Source of the DNA: Planctomycetaceae bacterium
Lineage (GTDB): Bacteria; Planctomycetota; Planctomycetia; Planctomycetales; Planctomycetaceae
Assembly: GCA_028284485.1 (NCBI GenBank)
Contig: JANQRQ010000231.1
Location: 1-43,248 of the forward strand
Direction: 5' to 3'
DNA length: 43,248 nt
Numbering within the stretch: the stretch's first letter is position 1; each line of letters opens with the position of its first letter. Position numbers and translations under genes: made by a program. Shown here in pieces: positions 6,398 through 16,555 of the stretch. Below the pieces are notes generated by a model. The model was not told the origin of the DNA. It saw nothing but the letters and a program-made list of their open reading frames with translations, and ran no database searches.

Positions 6398-9300
6398 TTA
6401 AAACGGCGCGTAGTCTTTGGGAAACCGAATCAGCAGCCGACGAGCCGCTTGTTCCTTCTGAAAATCCCAATCCAAGTCTTCCAGAACATCGTGCTTTTTC
6501 TTGTAAAGCCAGTAACTCGAATCGCCGGACTTAATGTACTTGTTCAGCAGCTTTAGCGCGGTCCCCAATTCGCCGCGGCGACGTGCCCGCCGCACATGTA
6601 GCAGAACGTACTCCCGCTCGGTCGTGTCGACCCATTTGCGCAACTCGTCGAAGTTCTTTTCGAACGCGGCATCGTGGGCCTTGCGATCACGAATCGGATG
6701 CTTTCTGATCACTTCCGGCAGTTCCATGTAGCCCAGCGCGCGGCCCTTACGATACAGGGCATCGACCAGGGTTTCGCGCTGCTTTTGCATCTCCGCATGG
6801 GCTTTCTTAGCAACGGGGTCGTCTTCGTTGACGTTTCTTCCGAAATGAACGGCTAGCTTGTCGGTGTCGATTTGGTCAATGACCGCATCGGCGGCCGCCA
6901 CAACCTTATCGAGTTGCTCCTTGCGGCGCTCTTCGTCGTCGAGACGGTGCAATCGCGCAACCAATACAGGCAAATGATTGGGCGACACTTCCAGTAGTTC
7001 ATTGGCAAGTTTCTCAAACGCTTCATCTTGTTTGTCGGTCGGAAACTTTTTGAGTTGTTCCACCATAAAGTCGCGAATGCTGTTTTCGAGTTCTTTCGGA
7101 TCGATCTTCGACGCTGTCGAGCCGGCGCCCGTTCCTGTCGAGGAACTTGGCACAACGTAACGGAACGGGTATCCGCCAGGCCGTTTCCCTTCTCCCGGCG
7201 TGACAGCGTCCTCGTCGCCATAGCTAATCGTTCCCAACAAAATGTCGCCCGCTGATGCGCCAGCCGGCAATTGGCCTTTGGTGGGCGCGGCGATCCACAG
7301 CGACAAGGATTCACTCGGCTCTAAGGTCGTGCCGGTGAACTTGCCGCCGCCCGAATCGGCTGCCATACGTGTCGGATAAATGCTGGCAGAAATCGGCGAG
7401 CTAAGCGAGTGATCGAGTGATAACAATACCGACTTCAGCGAGTCGAGCAATTCGACATCGGTATTTCGGATTTGCACTCGCAATGTATAGTCACCCTTCT
7501 CGAGCGAAACGGCATCGGGCCAAATATCGTCGGTCGTGATCAGTCGTTTGTTCGAGTCATACAACATCCAAAGGTGCGCACCGGCGGTCGAGTCGTAGAG
7601 CAGATCATCTTTGCTCAACAATCGTGGCGTCACCGAACCCTTGGCATCCTGCTTGAATCGATAGGTCAACAGAAGACGATAGATCTGTCGTCCCGTGAAT
7701 TGGGTGTTTCGATCGGCACTGAGTGGTTCAATCTTCGCGCTAGCAGGCCTCAATGTCTTGCGAAGTGTCGTTAACTTGGCCGATGGCGAAACGCTGACCT
7801 TCTCGTAATTGGAATGCAACTCGACCAGCGTTCCCGCTTCGCCGGGACCGATTGTTACGTCTCGTTTATTGGGAACGAGGCTACGGTAGTTGACTTTGAA
7901 CGAAAGCTGCGACGGCCCGAGGCTGGACCAGTATTGCGACAGGCACAACTCCAACGTGCGCCCGGCGGTTACAGGTAAACTGCGGACGACCTCGACCCCA
8001 GGCTGCATGGGAATAAACTCGTTGCGCTCGCCATCTTCGAAGGACTCGCCCGGCGACGCTTGAACAGTGTGCATGACAATGACGCGCGAGTTACCTTCGG
8101 TTTCGAGTTTGAGCGAGACGTCAGCCCACGTGCATTCTTCCGGAACAGCCAGGAAGCGGCGCTCCACCTGACCGGGCTGCAGACTAAGACGTTCTTCGAT
8201 CGCGACTCCCGCCTGAGATGCACTCGGAACCGTGCGGATAACAGTCACCGGAATACGAAAGATCGGTCCGCGGTTCTTGGTAGTCGAATCGTGTCCCAGA
8301 ATTTCTGCAAAATGCACTCCGGGAGCCAATCGCGTCGGATCGACTCGTACGCTAAACATTAACCCGCCATGTGTCAGCACGAAACCGCTGCCGGTCTGAA
8401 CCCAATCCTCGGTCGCTTCGAGGGCGACGTGCATTTCGTAATCGACTTTGTCACGGTTATCTGCATCTTCGGGAAATACGGGCCGCACGTTGATCGACAA
8501 ATCAACCGGGTGGCTCGTTTCAGAGGGCTCTCGCAGGTAGATCCCCCGCGCGTTGTGGAGGCTGAGAACCCGTACGTCGTAGCGGAGTTGCTCACCGTTC
8601 GACTCGGCGTTCTCCAGCAAATAGTCGTAAGCCGGCATGATTTGCAGCAAACCCGGACCTTGGGCAAACACGTCGTGCCCTTCGATCGGACGAGCCGTGT
8701 TTTGAATCGCTCGGCGGACACTATGGGGAGAGTACAGCTTGTTCTGCGCCTTCATCGCCGAGAGCATTAAAGCGATGTTTCCGCACGCATTGGGAGAGGC
8801 CATCGACGTTCCGTTCATCCGCATGTTGCGCTGAAGCGTCCAATTGGGAACTGGTGCGATTGCACCACCCGGCGCGAAGATATCGACGCCCATGTCGCCA
8901 TCCATCGTCGGGCCGCGTGATGTCCAGGTGTAAGGCAACTCTTCGAGTTGCTCACGCATGGCATATTCCGATTCCATCATCGCCGGAGAGATGTAGGCCC
9001 CCACGCCCAATACCGCAGTCGTCGTCCCCCCGGGCGCACCGACGGTCGACAGGGCCGGACCGGAATTTCCCGCGCTGGAAACAAAGATCACGTCGTTCTC
9101 GTTGACGATCCGGGAGAACAATTCCGGCAAATAACCGCGGTCGGGCAGTTTGGTTGGCTCGCCGAAACTCATATTGATTAAATCACATTCGTTCTCGAGC
9201 ACGGCCGAGAGGGCGCGCTCGAATGCTTCCGACGTTTCCATTCCATCGAGCCGGTTGTCACCGATTTTGATAGAAACGATTTGCGCTCCCGGAGCAACGC

Positions 9301-10231
9301 CGTTCAGTTCGGGCTGGTCGGGATAGTAACCCGCTACGATGCCGGCGACATGTGTGCCGTGCGGGTGACCATCGGCCACGATCGACAGCAGATTGCCTTC
9401 GTCATAAATGTTGACAGCGAAATTCAACTGCGACTCGGCGCTGAACGTCGCGTATTGCTGCTCGGCGCGAAAGTTCGTCATGACTTTTTCGTCGCCTAAG
9501 TCGGCGTCTTCATCGGTATCGATCACGGCGTTCCACCGCTCCCCATCGTGGAAGACAACGCAATCATAAACGGGCCCGGGATCGTCGTACGATTTCGCCA
9601 GTTCCCGCAACTGTTCGAGGCGAACCTGCAGATCGCTCTTTTCCAATTTCTGTCTTTCGGACGGCGACGGATGGTCGCTATCCCACGTTGCAATGTTTTG
9701 CCGCAGCGCTGCTTCGGTTGCCGCATGTTTTTTGTTCCACTCTTTGCGTCGCTCTTGCTTGCGCCGCGTGACAAGTTCCGGCGGGAACAATTGATAAGCC
9801 GGTTTGATGCCGACGTGATATTCGCCGGTCGGATTCTTCCAGTCGGACCCCACTTTGAGTTCTCGGCCGCTGAGGCCTTCCAGAAGACCGTCGTCGAGTT
9901 TGCGGACCGTCGATGTCTGAACATCCCCGCTGCCAGTTCCGTCGACTAAGTCAACAATCTTGGGGCGTCCGTCGCTCGTTTTCTGCAGTCCGGCTGCGGC
10001 AGGGTCGACACCGGTATCAAAAATGGCGACAACCGTTCCGCGGCCATCGTATTCGGGATACTTCTTCAAGAACTCGAGAGCCCCGGTTTCAACTTTGGGC
10101 ATGAGGCTACGGTCGGTTTCAGCCTCGCGGGAAACGGGACCGTCTGTTTGAGCGGTCGCTAATGTCAAACAAGTCGCTGCCAGTAATGCGCACAAGATCG
10201 GTTTCATCGTCTGCATCCGTTTGCAAGTCAT
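6398..10231 (-). CDS. Exported S8 subtilase homologous to tripeptidyl-peptidase II
   Basis: A giant serine peptidase of about 1277 residues, close in length to animal TPPII. The similarity is unmistakable around PEYDGRG, TGVDP, TGSGDV, NPTGEYHVGIK, DPGPVYDC, NIYDEGNLLSIV, NGVAPGAQI and SSAGNSGP. Counting from the ATG at 10231, the triad is Asp72, His294 (HGTHVAG) and Ser476 (NGTSMASPN), with oxyanion Asn389. The N-terminus is a signal peptide (basic start, LCALLAATCLTLA core, TAQ end), whereas the eukaryotic enzyme is cytosolic. ATGs at 10216 and 10207 are alternative starts. The C-terminal 200 residues are charged helices, matching the helical oligomerisation part of TPPII. The presumed role is stepwise removal of tripeptides from peptides outside the cytoplasm. 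Confidence 0.92.
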   Translation of the reverse strand: MTCKRMQTMKPILCALLAATCLTLATAQTDGPVSREAETDRSLMPKVETGALEFLKKYPEYDGRGTVVAIFDTGVDPAAAGLQKTSDGRPKIVDLVDGTGSGDVQTSTVRKLDDGLLEGLSGRELKVGSDWKNPTGEYHVGIKPAYQLFPPELVTRRKQERRKEWNKKHAATEAALRQNIATWDSDHPSPSERQKLEKSDLQVRLEQLRELAKSYDDPGPVYDCVVFHDGERWNAVIDTDEDADLGDEKVMTNFRAEQQYATFSAESQLNFAVNIYDEGNLLSIVADGHPHGTHVAGIVAGYYPDQPELNGVAPGAQIVSIKIGDNRLDGMETSEAFERALSAVLENECDLINMSFGEPTKLPDRGYLPELFSRIVNENDVIFVSSAGNSGPALSTVGAPGGTTTAVLGVGAYISPAMMESEYAMREQLEELPYTWTSRGPTMDGDMGVDIFAPGGAIAPVPNWTLQRNMRMNGTSMASPNACGNIALMLSAMKAQNKLYSPHSVRRAIQNTARPIEGHDVFAQGPGLLQIMPAYDYLLENAESNGEQLRYDVRVLSLHNARGIYLREPSETSHPVDLSINVRPVFPEDADNRDKVDYEMHVALEATEDWVQTGSGFVLTHGGLMFSVRVDPTRLAPGVHFAEILGHDSTTKNRGPIFRIPVTVIRTVPSASQAGVAIEERLSLQPGQVERRFLAVPEECTWADVSLKLETEGNSRVIVMHTVQASPGESFEDGERNEFIPMQPGVEVVRSLPVTAGRTLELCLSQYWSSLGPSQLSFKVNYRSLVPNKRDVTIGPGEAGTLVELHSNYEKVSVSPSAKLTTLRKTLRPASAKIEPLSADRNTQFTGRQIYRLLLTYRFKQDAKGSVTPRLLSKDDLLYDSTAGAHLWMLYDSNKRLITTDDIWPDAVSLEKGDYTLRVQIRNTDVELLDSLKSVLLSLDHSLSSPISASIYPTRMAADSGGGKFTGTTLEPSESLSLWIAAPTKGQLPAGASAGDILLGTISYGDEDAVTPGEGKRPGGYPFRYVVPSSSTGTGAGSTASKIDPKELENSIRDFMVEQLKKFPTDKQDEAFEKLANELLEVSPNHLPVLVARLHRLDDEERRKEQLDKVVAAADAVIDQIDTDKLAVHFGRNVNEDDPVAKKAHAEMQKQRETLVDALYRKGRALGYMELPEVIRKHPIRDRKAHDAAFEKNFDELRKWVDTTEREYVLLHVRRARRRGELGTALKLLNKYIKSGDSSYWLYKKKHDVLEDLDWDFQKEQAARRLLIRFPKDYAPF

Positions 10232-10396
10232 TTCGACGAGGGGAATTCGGGACACGTTCGTGATTTATTCAAAGGAGCCCTTCCGGGCATTTCTTCGCGT
10301 ACCGAAAGATAGCTTGGAATTATGATTGCCGTGCCTGAGATGGCCGGTCGGCGGCCGCCGGCACCCAACCTAGAATGACTATTTCACGCAACCGAT

Positions 10397-11725
10397 TCAA
10401 TCGTCAAAGTCGGGTCGGCTATGTCGCGGCTCCGCCATGCGGAACGTCAAAAGCCCGCCCAGCGCAATGCAGAGGCTGATAAAGACAAAGACCGGGCGAA
10501 ATCCCAGCAGGTCGACCAGCCCCCCCACCAACGGCGAAAGCAAGCAGGGAATTGCCAGGCACAGGCTCATCGTGCTGACGTATCGGGGATGATCAACGGG
10601 ATCGGCTAATTCCAGTGTGTAATTCACCAACGTCTTCATCGTAACCGGCGTGAACCCAAGCAGGCAAAAGGCGATCCAAAAGTAATTGTGTCCGCCGAAA
10701 GTTCGACCCGCCAAGGCAATCGCCAGTAAGGGAGTTAAGGCGGTGGCAAACACTTGAAGGCGAACGGCGAGCCGATTGCCGCATCGATCGGCGATATACC
10801 CCGACCAAAAACTCGAAAATCCGACTGCTGCATTTTGGGCAACAACCCAAACCATCAGGTGGAACGCCTGCTGCTGCTGCGTCAGCCCCTCGCGTCCCAA
10901 CGCTTGAAAATGCGGAAATAGGAACTGAATCGTAATGAACAGCATCGCGACGACAGCGGCTCGCCGAAATCGGCAGTCGCGACGAAACACATTCCAAGCT
11001 TCGGCAAATTGATGTTTGCCCGACTTTCGCGGAGCATGGGCTTCGTCGGCCGGTTCGCATATTGCGATGGCGGTCAATCCGGCAATGACAAATCCGGTTC
11101 CTGTAAACGCGAAGATGTAACCGAATCCACCGTCCGGAAGACCGAGCCATGCGCGCAAGATGAACCAGCCACAGGTCACTGCAAAAATGGACCCGACGAT
11201 TCCGGAGAGGCCTAACAACCGACCGCGGCGTTCGGCACGAATCAGTTTTCCTTGTAGCGTTCCGAATGAGAGTTGATTCAAACCGGTCGACGAAAAAAAC
11301 AACGCATATAACAGTAGAAACACGGGCGGCAGCCATACTTGGCGTTTGTCATTGGTAACAAACCAGATCGCCGACAACGTGAGAAACGGCAACGCCATCA
11401 ACAGCGACGTCACCATCAGGGCGCGTTTCTTCTGGGGAGCATTGCGTAGGCTGTCCGAGAACAACAGCGGCGGAATGCTTTGCCCAAAACGGTTTAAGAC
11501 TGGCAGGCACCCCCGAATCCAACCGGCCCCCGCGATGGCATCGACGAAAGCCGGCATAATGACTGATTCGGTTTTGAAAATCCAAGAAGTCCGCAGGACG
11601 ACGTAGTGAACGGCCAGAGTCCACAGGTTGCGGGTCTCATGCTCCCGAATCGAGGATTCGCGTTGCTCAGCAGCAGTTGGTTCACTTGGTTCGGAAAGTA
11701 ATGCGGAAGATTCGGTAGGCGTCAT
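10397..11725 (-). CDS. Major facilitator superfamily transporter
   Basis: A 442-residue polytopic protein with about twelve hydrophobic segments and a charged central loop near the middle (EPADEAHAPRKSGKH), the usual MFS two-bundle plan. The ATG at 11725 is preferred to an in-frame TTG at 11737. The N-terminus (about 35 residues) is polar and cytoplasmic. RRGRLLGLSGIVGS resembles the loop 2-3/4-5 segments of MFS carriers. The substrate is not recognisable. It follows the subtilase promoter region on the same strand and is divergent from the nucleotidyltransferase gene. Confidence 0.85.
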   Translation of the reverse strand: MTPTESSALLSEPSEPTAAEQRESSIREHETRNLWTLAVHYVVLRTSWIFKTESVIMPAFVDAIAGAGWIRGCLPVLNRFGQSIPPLLFSDSLRNAPQKKRALMVTSLLMALPFLTLSAIWFVTNDKRQVWLPPVFLLLYALFFSSTGLNQLSFGTLQGKLIRAERRGRLLGLSGIVGSIFAVTCGWFILRAWLGLPDGGFGYIFAFTGTGFVIAGLTAIAICEPADEAHAPRKSGKHQFAEAWNVFRRDCRFRRAAVVAMLFITIQFLFPHFQALGREGLTQQQQAFHLMVWVVAQNAAVGFSSFWSGYIADRCGNRLAVRLQVFATALTPLLAIALAGRTFGGHNYFWIAFCLLGFTPVTMKTLVNYTLELADPVDHPRYVSTMSLCLAIPCLLSPLVGGLVDLLGFRPVFVFISLCIALGGLLTFRMAEPRHSRPDFDD

Positions 11726-11939
11726 GGGCGTGCTCAAGCCAGTTTCGGGAGTCCCCCGATCTGAGTCAAGGCAGCGGGAAGGCCGCTCGAACCAACTCCC
11801 ATCGGTATTTGTCTACTCGGTAAGCGGGACTAGATGTGCCAAACCGTGTTTCTCGTTAGACTTGGCGTAGAACCTGGCCGGCAGATCACAAGGAGCCTTC
11901 GCGTCCCGGCCGACTGAATTCCTAGAAAACTCAAACCCG

Positions 11940-13265
11940 ATGATCAGTTCCGAGGCAAAGCGAGAATTCGCCAATGAAGTCGCGAGGCGCCTCAGCGACG
12001 CCGGCTATCAAGCGTTGTGGGCCGGTGGATGCGTGCGAGATTTTCTCTTGGGGATTGAACCGGAAGATTACGACATCGCCACGAACGCTCGCCCGGAAGA
12101 AGTTCGGAAAATCTTTGGCCAGCGAAAGACTCTGGCGGTCGGCGCCAGCTTTGGTGTCATCATCGTCATTGGTCCCAAATCAGCCGGAAATGTCGAAGTG
12201 GCCACGTTCCGCACCGAAGGCCCGTATCTCGATGGTCGCCGCCCCGATAACGTGGCCTTTAGCACAGCTGAAGAGGACGCTCATCGACGCGACTTTACCA
12301 TTAACGGCATGTTCTACGACCCGCTCGAGCAGCAGGTTCTCGATTATGTCAACGGTCAGCACGATTTGAGTCAGGGAGTCATCCGCGCCATCGGTAATCC
12401 GCGCGATCGGATGACCGAAGATAAGCTCCGCCTGTTGCGAGCCGTTCGATTCTCTGCGCGATTCGAGTTTGAACTCGATCCGGAAACAGCCACGGCCGTT
12501 AAAGACATGGCCGAGGAAATCAAGGTCGTCAGCGTCGAGCGGATCTCTCACGAGCTGCGGCGCATGCTTTGCCATCGGCATCGACGTCGCGCCGTCCAAT
12601 TGCTGCATGGACTGCGGTTGATGTCGGGCATTCTTCCCGAGGTGCAGCCCTTCGCGGGTCAAGCCGAAAATGATGCGTTTCAAACAACGTTGCATATGCT
12701 GCACCTGTTGCGGGATCCCTCATTCGAGTTAGCCGCCGCTGTCTTGCTACATTCGTCGACAGATCCGATACCCATCGCTTGCGATGACCGGACATTCTCG
12801 TCGTTGTTGGCGGAGAAACAAATCGAACCAGTTCATTCCATTTGCCGCCGCTTGCGCCTGTCGAATCACGAAATCGAAGACATCAGCTGGCTGGTGGGTC
12901 ACCGCGCGTTTCCTGCCGCTGTCTGGAAATCGGAACGAGCCCATTTGAAACGTTTAATGGCACGGCCTGTGATTAACGAATTGCTGGACTTGGCCCGCGT
13001 CGAGGCGCTCGCGACCGATGCCGATGTCTCAGACATTGTCGCCTGCGAGGAATACTTGCGCGACACGCCTCCCGATGAAATCGATCCGCCGCCGCTGCTG
13101 ACCGGAGATGCCCTGCGAGACATGGGGCTCGAACCTGGCAAGCAATTCAAGGTCATTCTGGAATCGGTGCGCGACGCGCAGTTGAATGACGAAATTTCGA
13201 CGTCGCAGCAGGCCCGGGATTTCGTCCGTCAGTTGATCGACGGCGACGCGGACGGTAAGAAGTGA
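11940..13265 (+). CDS. CCA tRNA nucleotidyltransferase / poly(A) polymerase family (class II)
   Basis: A 441-residue nucleotidyltransferase that adds CCA to tRNA 3' ends or A tails to RNA; the two activities cannot be separated by eye. The head carries the metal-binding motif GGCVRDFLLG (29-38) with Asp43 and Asp45 in EDYDIATNA. RRDFTING (116-123) and RLLRAVRFSARF (164-175) are the nucleotide-selecting and neck motifs. An HD-like body and a C-terminal region with LTGDALRDMGLEPG follow; that last segment is typical of bacterial members. It stands alone, 136 bases before the oxidoreductase gene. Confidence 0.9.
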   Translation: MISSEAKREFANEVARRLSDAGYQALWAGGCVRDFLLGIEPEDYDIATNARPEEVRKIFGQRKTLAVGASFGVIIVIGPKSAGNVEVATFRTEGPYLDGRRPDNVAFSTAEEDAHRRDFTINGMFYDPLEQQVLDYVNGQHDLSQGVIRAIGNPRDRMTEDKLRLLRAVRFSARFEFELDPETATAVKDMAEEIKVVSVERISHELRRMLCHRHRRRAVQLLHGLRLMSGILPEVQPFAGQAENDAFQTTLHMLHLLRDPSFELAAAVLLHSSTDPIPIACDDRTFSSLLAEKQIEPVHSICRRLRLSNHEIEDISWLVGHRAFPAAVWKSERAHLKRLMARPVINELLDLARVEALATDADVSDIVACEEYLRDTPPDEIDPPPLLTGDALRDMGLEPGKQFKVILESVRDAQLNDEISTSQQARDFVRQLIDGDADGKK

Positions 13266-13401
13266 TAATCGCTGCCAGGCACGAGAGCCATCCCGCTGAA
13301 ACGACGGTCGTTCTCGTTTGTGGCGACGGCTCGGTTTGGAAACACGCACCTCGCGGCCATCAATTGGCTGAAATTCAACGGAAATTGAGGAAACGATAAA
13401 G

Positions 13402-14511
13402 ATGTCCGACAAAGTCCGCATTGGCATTATCGGCGCTGGCGCCGTTTCTGATTATCACCACGTGCCCGGCATTCGAATCGACGATCGGGCGGAATTGGTC
13501 GCCGTCTGCGACCCGAATGAGGAACTGCTTCAGCAGCGGCAATCAGATTGGGGCGAGACAAAGTCGACCACCGAATACGCCGATATCGCAGCCGACCCAG
13601 ACATTGATGCCGTCATTATCGCCACGCCGAACTTCACGCATTTGCCAATCGCGTTGGCCTGCATCGAAGGTGGCAAGCACGTGATGTGCGAAAAGCCGTT
13701 AGGGCTCAACTTCGCTGAATCGAAGCAAATGTACCAAGCGGCACGCGACAAAAACGTGCGTCACATGACAGCATTTACCTATCGGTTTGCCCCGTCGATG
13801 CGGTACGTCCGCCACCTGGTCAGCAGCGGTGCTTTGGGGACGCCCCGGCATTTCCGCAGCCAGCGATTCTTGGACTTGCCCGAAACGAGCTGGGGATGGC
13901 GACAATACAAGGCGACCGCTGGGGCCGGCGACCTGTTTGACATGACCATCCACCGGATCGATTTTGCCAAAGATTTGATGGGGCCGATCGAATCGGTCTG
14001 CGGGGCGATCGCCCAATACGCGCCGCGGACGAAGACGGTCGACGGAAAGGACTGCGAGCCTTCAGAAGTCGACGACTGGTCGTCACTAATCGGCCGATTT
14101 CAAAGCGGGGCCGTCGGCGTCTGGGAGGGAAGCACCGTCATGAAGGGATATCACAACGATGGCTTCGGATACGAATGGGCCGAAGTCAACGGCAGCGAAG
14201 GCTCCGCCGCCTACCAATTGACTGACCCGAACAATGTGCTGGTCGGCAAAGCGGGCGAGTCTCTACAACATCAGCCGGTTCCCGACGAGTTTTTGGTAAT
14301 ACCGGGCAGTCCGCGTGACCCGAAAGCGGGAGTCCCCAGCACGGTCTTTCGATACGATTTGGTTTACGAATTGGTCTCGGCCATCGTCGAGGAAAGAGAT
14401 GCCGTTCCTGGCTTTGACGACGGCGCGATGGCCCAAGCGGTCGCCGATGCGGTGTTAGTCTCTTACGAAAACAAGTCCTGGATCGACATCGACGCCAACG
14501 TGGACGACTGA
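13402..14511 (+). CDS. Gfo/Idh/MocA family NAD(P)-dependent oxidoreductase
   Basis: A 369-residue dehydrogenase of the sugar/inositol oxidoreductase family. A Rossmann motif GIIGAGAVS is at 8-16. CEKPLGL (96-102) carries the conserved Glu-Lys-Pro, and the catalytic segment DMTIHRIDF gives Asp180 and His184. GAGGA-type spacing (GAGGAAAC about 9 nt before the ATG) supports the start. No signal peptide is present, so it is cytosolic. Planctomycetes have many paralogues, and the substrate is usually a cyclic polyol or sugar derivative; here it cannot be specified, and neighbours do not help. Confidence 0.92.
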   Translation: MSDKVRIGIIGAGAVSDYHHVPGIRIDDRAELVAVCDPNEELLQQRQSDWGETKSTTEYADIAADPDIDAVIIATPNFTHLPIALACIEGGKHVMCEKPLGLNFAESKQMYQAARDKNVRHMTAFTYRFAPSMRYVRHLVSSGALGTPRHFRSQRFLDLPETSWGWRQYKATAGAGDLFDMTIHRIDFAKDLMGPIESVCGAIAQYAPRTKTVDGKDCEPSEVDDWSSLIGRFQSGAVGVWEGSTVMKGYHNDGFGYEWAEVNGSEGSAAYQLTDPNNVLVGKAGESLQHQPVPDEFLVIPGSPRDPKAGVPSTVFRYDLVYELVSAIVEERDAVPGFDDGAMAQAVADAVLVSYENKSWIDIDANVDD

Positions 14512-14553
14512 ACTCTGGGAACTGCCGCGACGGACCGCTCGCAGGCCAGCGAA

Positions 14554-16209
14554 TTATTGGCTAGCGATTTCCTGTTCGGCAATGGCGCGCCGCGCTTTCC
14601 AAATCGACTCGAGCACGGCATCGACGTACTTTTCATCGGAAAAGGGCGTCATGATGTACGACTTAAGCGCCACAACCGGCTCGCCATAGTCGGTTTCGCG
14701 GTAGCAGTCGGTGAGAGAAATCACGACTCCCTCCCCGCGCAGCGCATCTTCGTGGACGAGGTCGTAAATCCGGCGGTTATAGTCGTTGTGTGCCAGTAAC
14801 CTTTCGCGATACGTCGGATCGGCCTGCTCGCGCTCTGGTTCGCTAAAAGTGTCGACGCCATCGGGATAAACGCGAAACAGAGTGACCGGACCGAAGTTTT
14901 CGTTGTTCAAAACGGATGTGCTGGCGTGCGCTTCGAGATGTTCGCGCAAAACTTCAGCCATACTGACGAGATGACCCAAAATCGATCGCAGACCGTCTTT
15001 ACCGAACAAGAGCAGATTCGCCAACGCGGCCATTGGCCCGGAACCGCTCCGCGTTGTCTCGAGTGTGTATTTCGCCGGATGATAGTCACCCGATTGAAAC
15101 AGATACGGCATCGTACTGTCACCACGGGCAATGAGTTTGTAGTCCTCTTCCGTTTGCGTCAGAAACATGCTCGACACATAGGGCGTAAAACCGGTCTTGT
15201 GAAAGTCGATACCGAGAGAGTCCGACAGCCCTAAATGCCGAATCCGCCGAGCCGTCCCCGCAAGGGCCCGCACCGTGCGATTTCGGAATTCGAGACGATT
15301 CTCTTCAAAGTCGTAATCGTTGAAGACACTCCAGGCCCAGCCGATGACCGCGTCGGCATGAATATGTGGAACATAGTCCAACGAAAACTCGTCGACCAGG
15401 TCGTCGCGAATCGTACGGATAGCCTCTAAATCGTCGAGGCCGAACGCATCGGTCGTGCCCATGGTGGCCACGATCATCGCGATCTTCTTACCCTCCTTCA
15501 GGGCATCGCGGCACATCGACTCCAACAAACAGGGCCGCAATTCGTTGTTGGCGCTCGCGGGAACTTGAATGACGTTGTCTTCGCCGATGCCAAGCCAATT
15601 GGCGACTGTCCTGCACGCGTAATGGGCCCGTTCGGAACAAACTATGACGGCCGGCTCACGTTGGCCGGTCTTCCCCGAACCGGGACAGGCTTTTTCGAGA
15701 CCGATTTTTGCAGCATACAACAGCGTCCCCGTTCCTCCGAACGTGAAGATTCCGCCGGCACGGTCGGGATCGTATCCCACCAAATCGGCCGTCGCCGCTG
15801 TGACTTCAATTTCCGCCACAGCCACATGCCGTGAAGATTCGTCGCTGCACAAATTCGGGTTATAGATAGACGGTAGTAGTCCACCGACAATACTGGGAAT
15901 CGTCGGTGCGGGCACGACATTGATTTGGGATCGGGGATGTCCCCAAATGAACATTCCCGCAAGATGCTCGACCAGTTGTTTGTTCACCTCTTCAAGCGTC
16001 GAGGAGTCATCGGGCATTCGTGTTCGGCGTGCCGCCGCGTAATCGAGTTCGACCGGTCCCCCGAGCAGCGGGCTAGCCGATTTCATGGCGTCGACCTGGT
16101 CCAAGGCCCGCATGAACGAAAACACGACGTAGGAGTCGTGAACTTGGTTGGAAACCGGTTGCGGAAACGCTTGTCGCAACTCTTTCAAGATTTGCCGATA
16201 CTCCGCCAT
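14554..16209 (-). CDS. PLP-dependent group II amino-acid decarboxylase family protein
   Basis: A 551-residue fold-type I PLP enzyme. From the ATG at 16209 (GAAGG 9 nt upstream) the phosphate-binding segment is FTFGGTGTLL (156-165). HADAVIG (284-290) supplies the Asp that contacts the PLP ring nitrogen (Asp286), and DFHKTGF contains the Schiff-base lysine Lys338. This Asp-Phe-His-Lys arrangement is typical of the glutamate/aromatic/tyrosine decarboxylase group. The protein is longer than many members, with an acidic-residue-rich C-terminal third. Substrate is unknown. An ATG at 16266 would add 19 residues. It is convergent with the oxidoreductase gene. Confidence 0.87.
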   Translation of the reverse strand: MAEYRQILKELRQAFPQPVSNQVHDSYVVFSFMRALDQVDAMKSASPLLGGPVELDYAAARRTRMPDDSSTLEEVNKQLVEHLAGMFIWGHPRSQINVVPAPTIPSIVGGLLPSIYNPNLCSDESSRHVAVAEIEVTAATADLVGYDPDRAGGIFTFGGTGTLLYAAKIGLEKACPGSGKTGQREPAVIVCSERAHYACRTVANWLGIGEDNVIQVPASANNELRPCLLESMCRDALKEGKKIAMIVATMGTTDAFGLDDLEAIRTIRDDLVDEFSLDYVPHIHADAVIGWAWSVFNDYDFEENRLEFRNRTVRALAGTARRIRHLGLSDSLGIDFHKTGFTPYVSSMFLTQTEEDYKLIARGDSTMPYLFQSGDYHPAKYTLETTRSGSGPMAALANLLLFGKDGLRSILGHLVSMAEVLREHLEAHASTSVLNNENFGPVTLFRVYPDGVDTFSEPEREQADPTYRERLLAHNDYNRRIYDLVHEDALRGEGVVISLTDCYRETDYGEPVVALKSYIMTPFSDEKYVDAVLESIWKARRAIAEQEIASQ

Positions 16210-16555
16210 TCCTGGTTGCCTTCTCTCTGTATGCTGTGGCGCTTTTGTAACTCGAATCGACGCCATTTACCGTTATCAACGACGGATCTCAGCCTGTCAA
16301 TGTTCGGTTGCTCCCGACTTCGCCTCGTACCGACAGACCAATTGTGTCGCCGTGACCGACGGATTCAATTTCTGGTACCGACAAAATCTGGCTAAGACCA
16401 TGTGTTAAAGGTAGAAGCAACTACGCGTCGACCAGCCCGCTGCGTTGACCGAACCGTGGGCCGATGCTAAAAAGGTACTTCTCGACCACCATACCATGGG
16501 TCTCGGTGGACTTAAGACTTACCCGTAATGCTGACAGATTAGGGACTTAGCAAGA
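16210..16555. other. Divergent intergenic region of about 345 bp
   Basis: Lies between the divergent decarboxylase and small basic protein genes. The only notable signal is TTGACC (16445-16450) with TAAAAA 17 nt later (16468-16473), a plausible but weak promoter for the rightward gene. No gene was recognised in the rest. Confidence 0.4.
16445..16473 (+). promoter_or_regulatory. Candidate sigma70-type promoter for the small basic protein gene
   Basis: TTGACC and TAAAAA separated by 17 bases, ending about 80 bases before the ATG. The -35 is good and the -10 poor. Confidence 0.35.
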
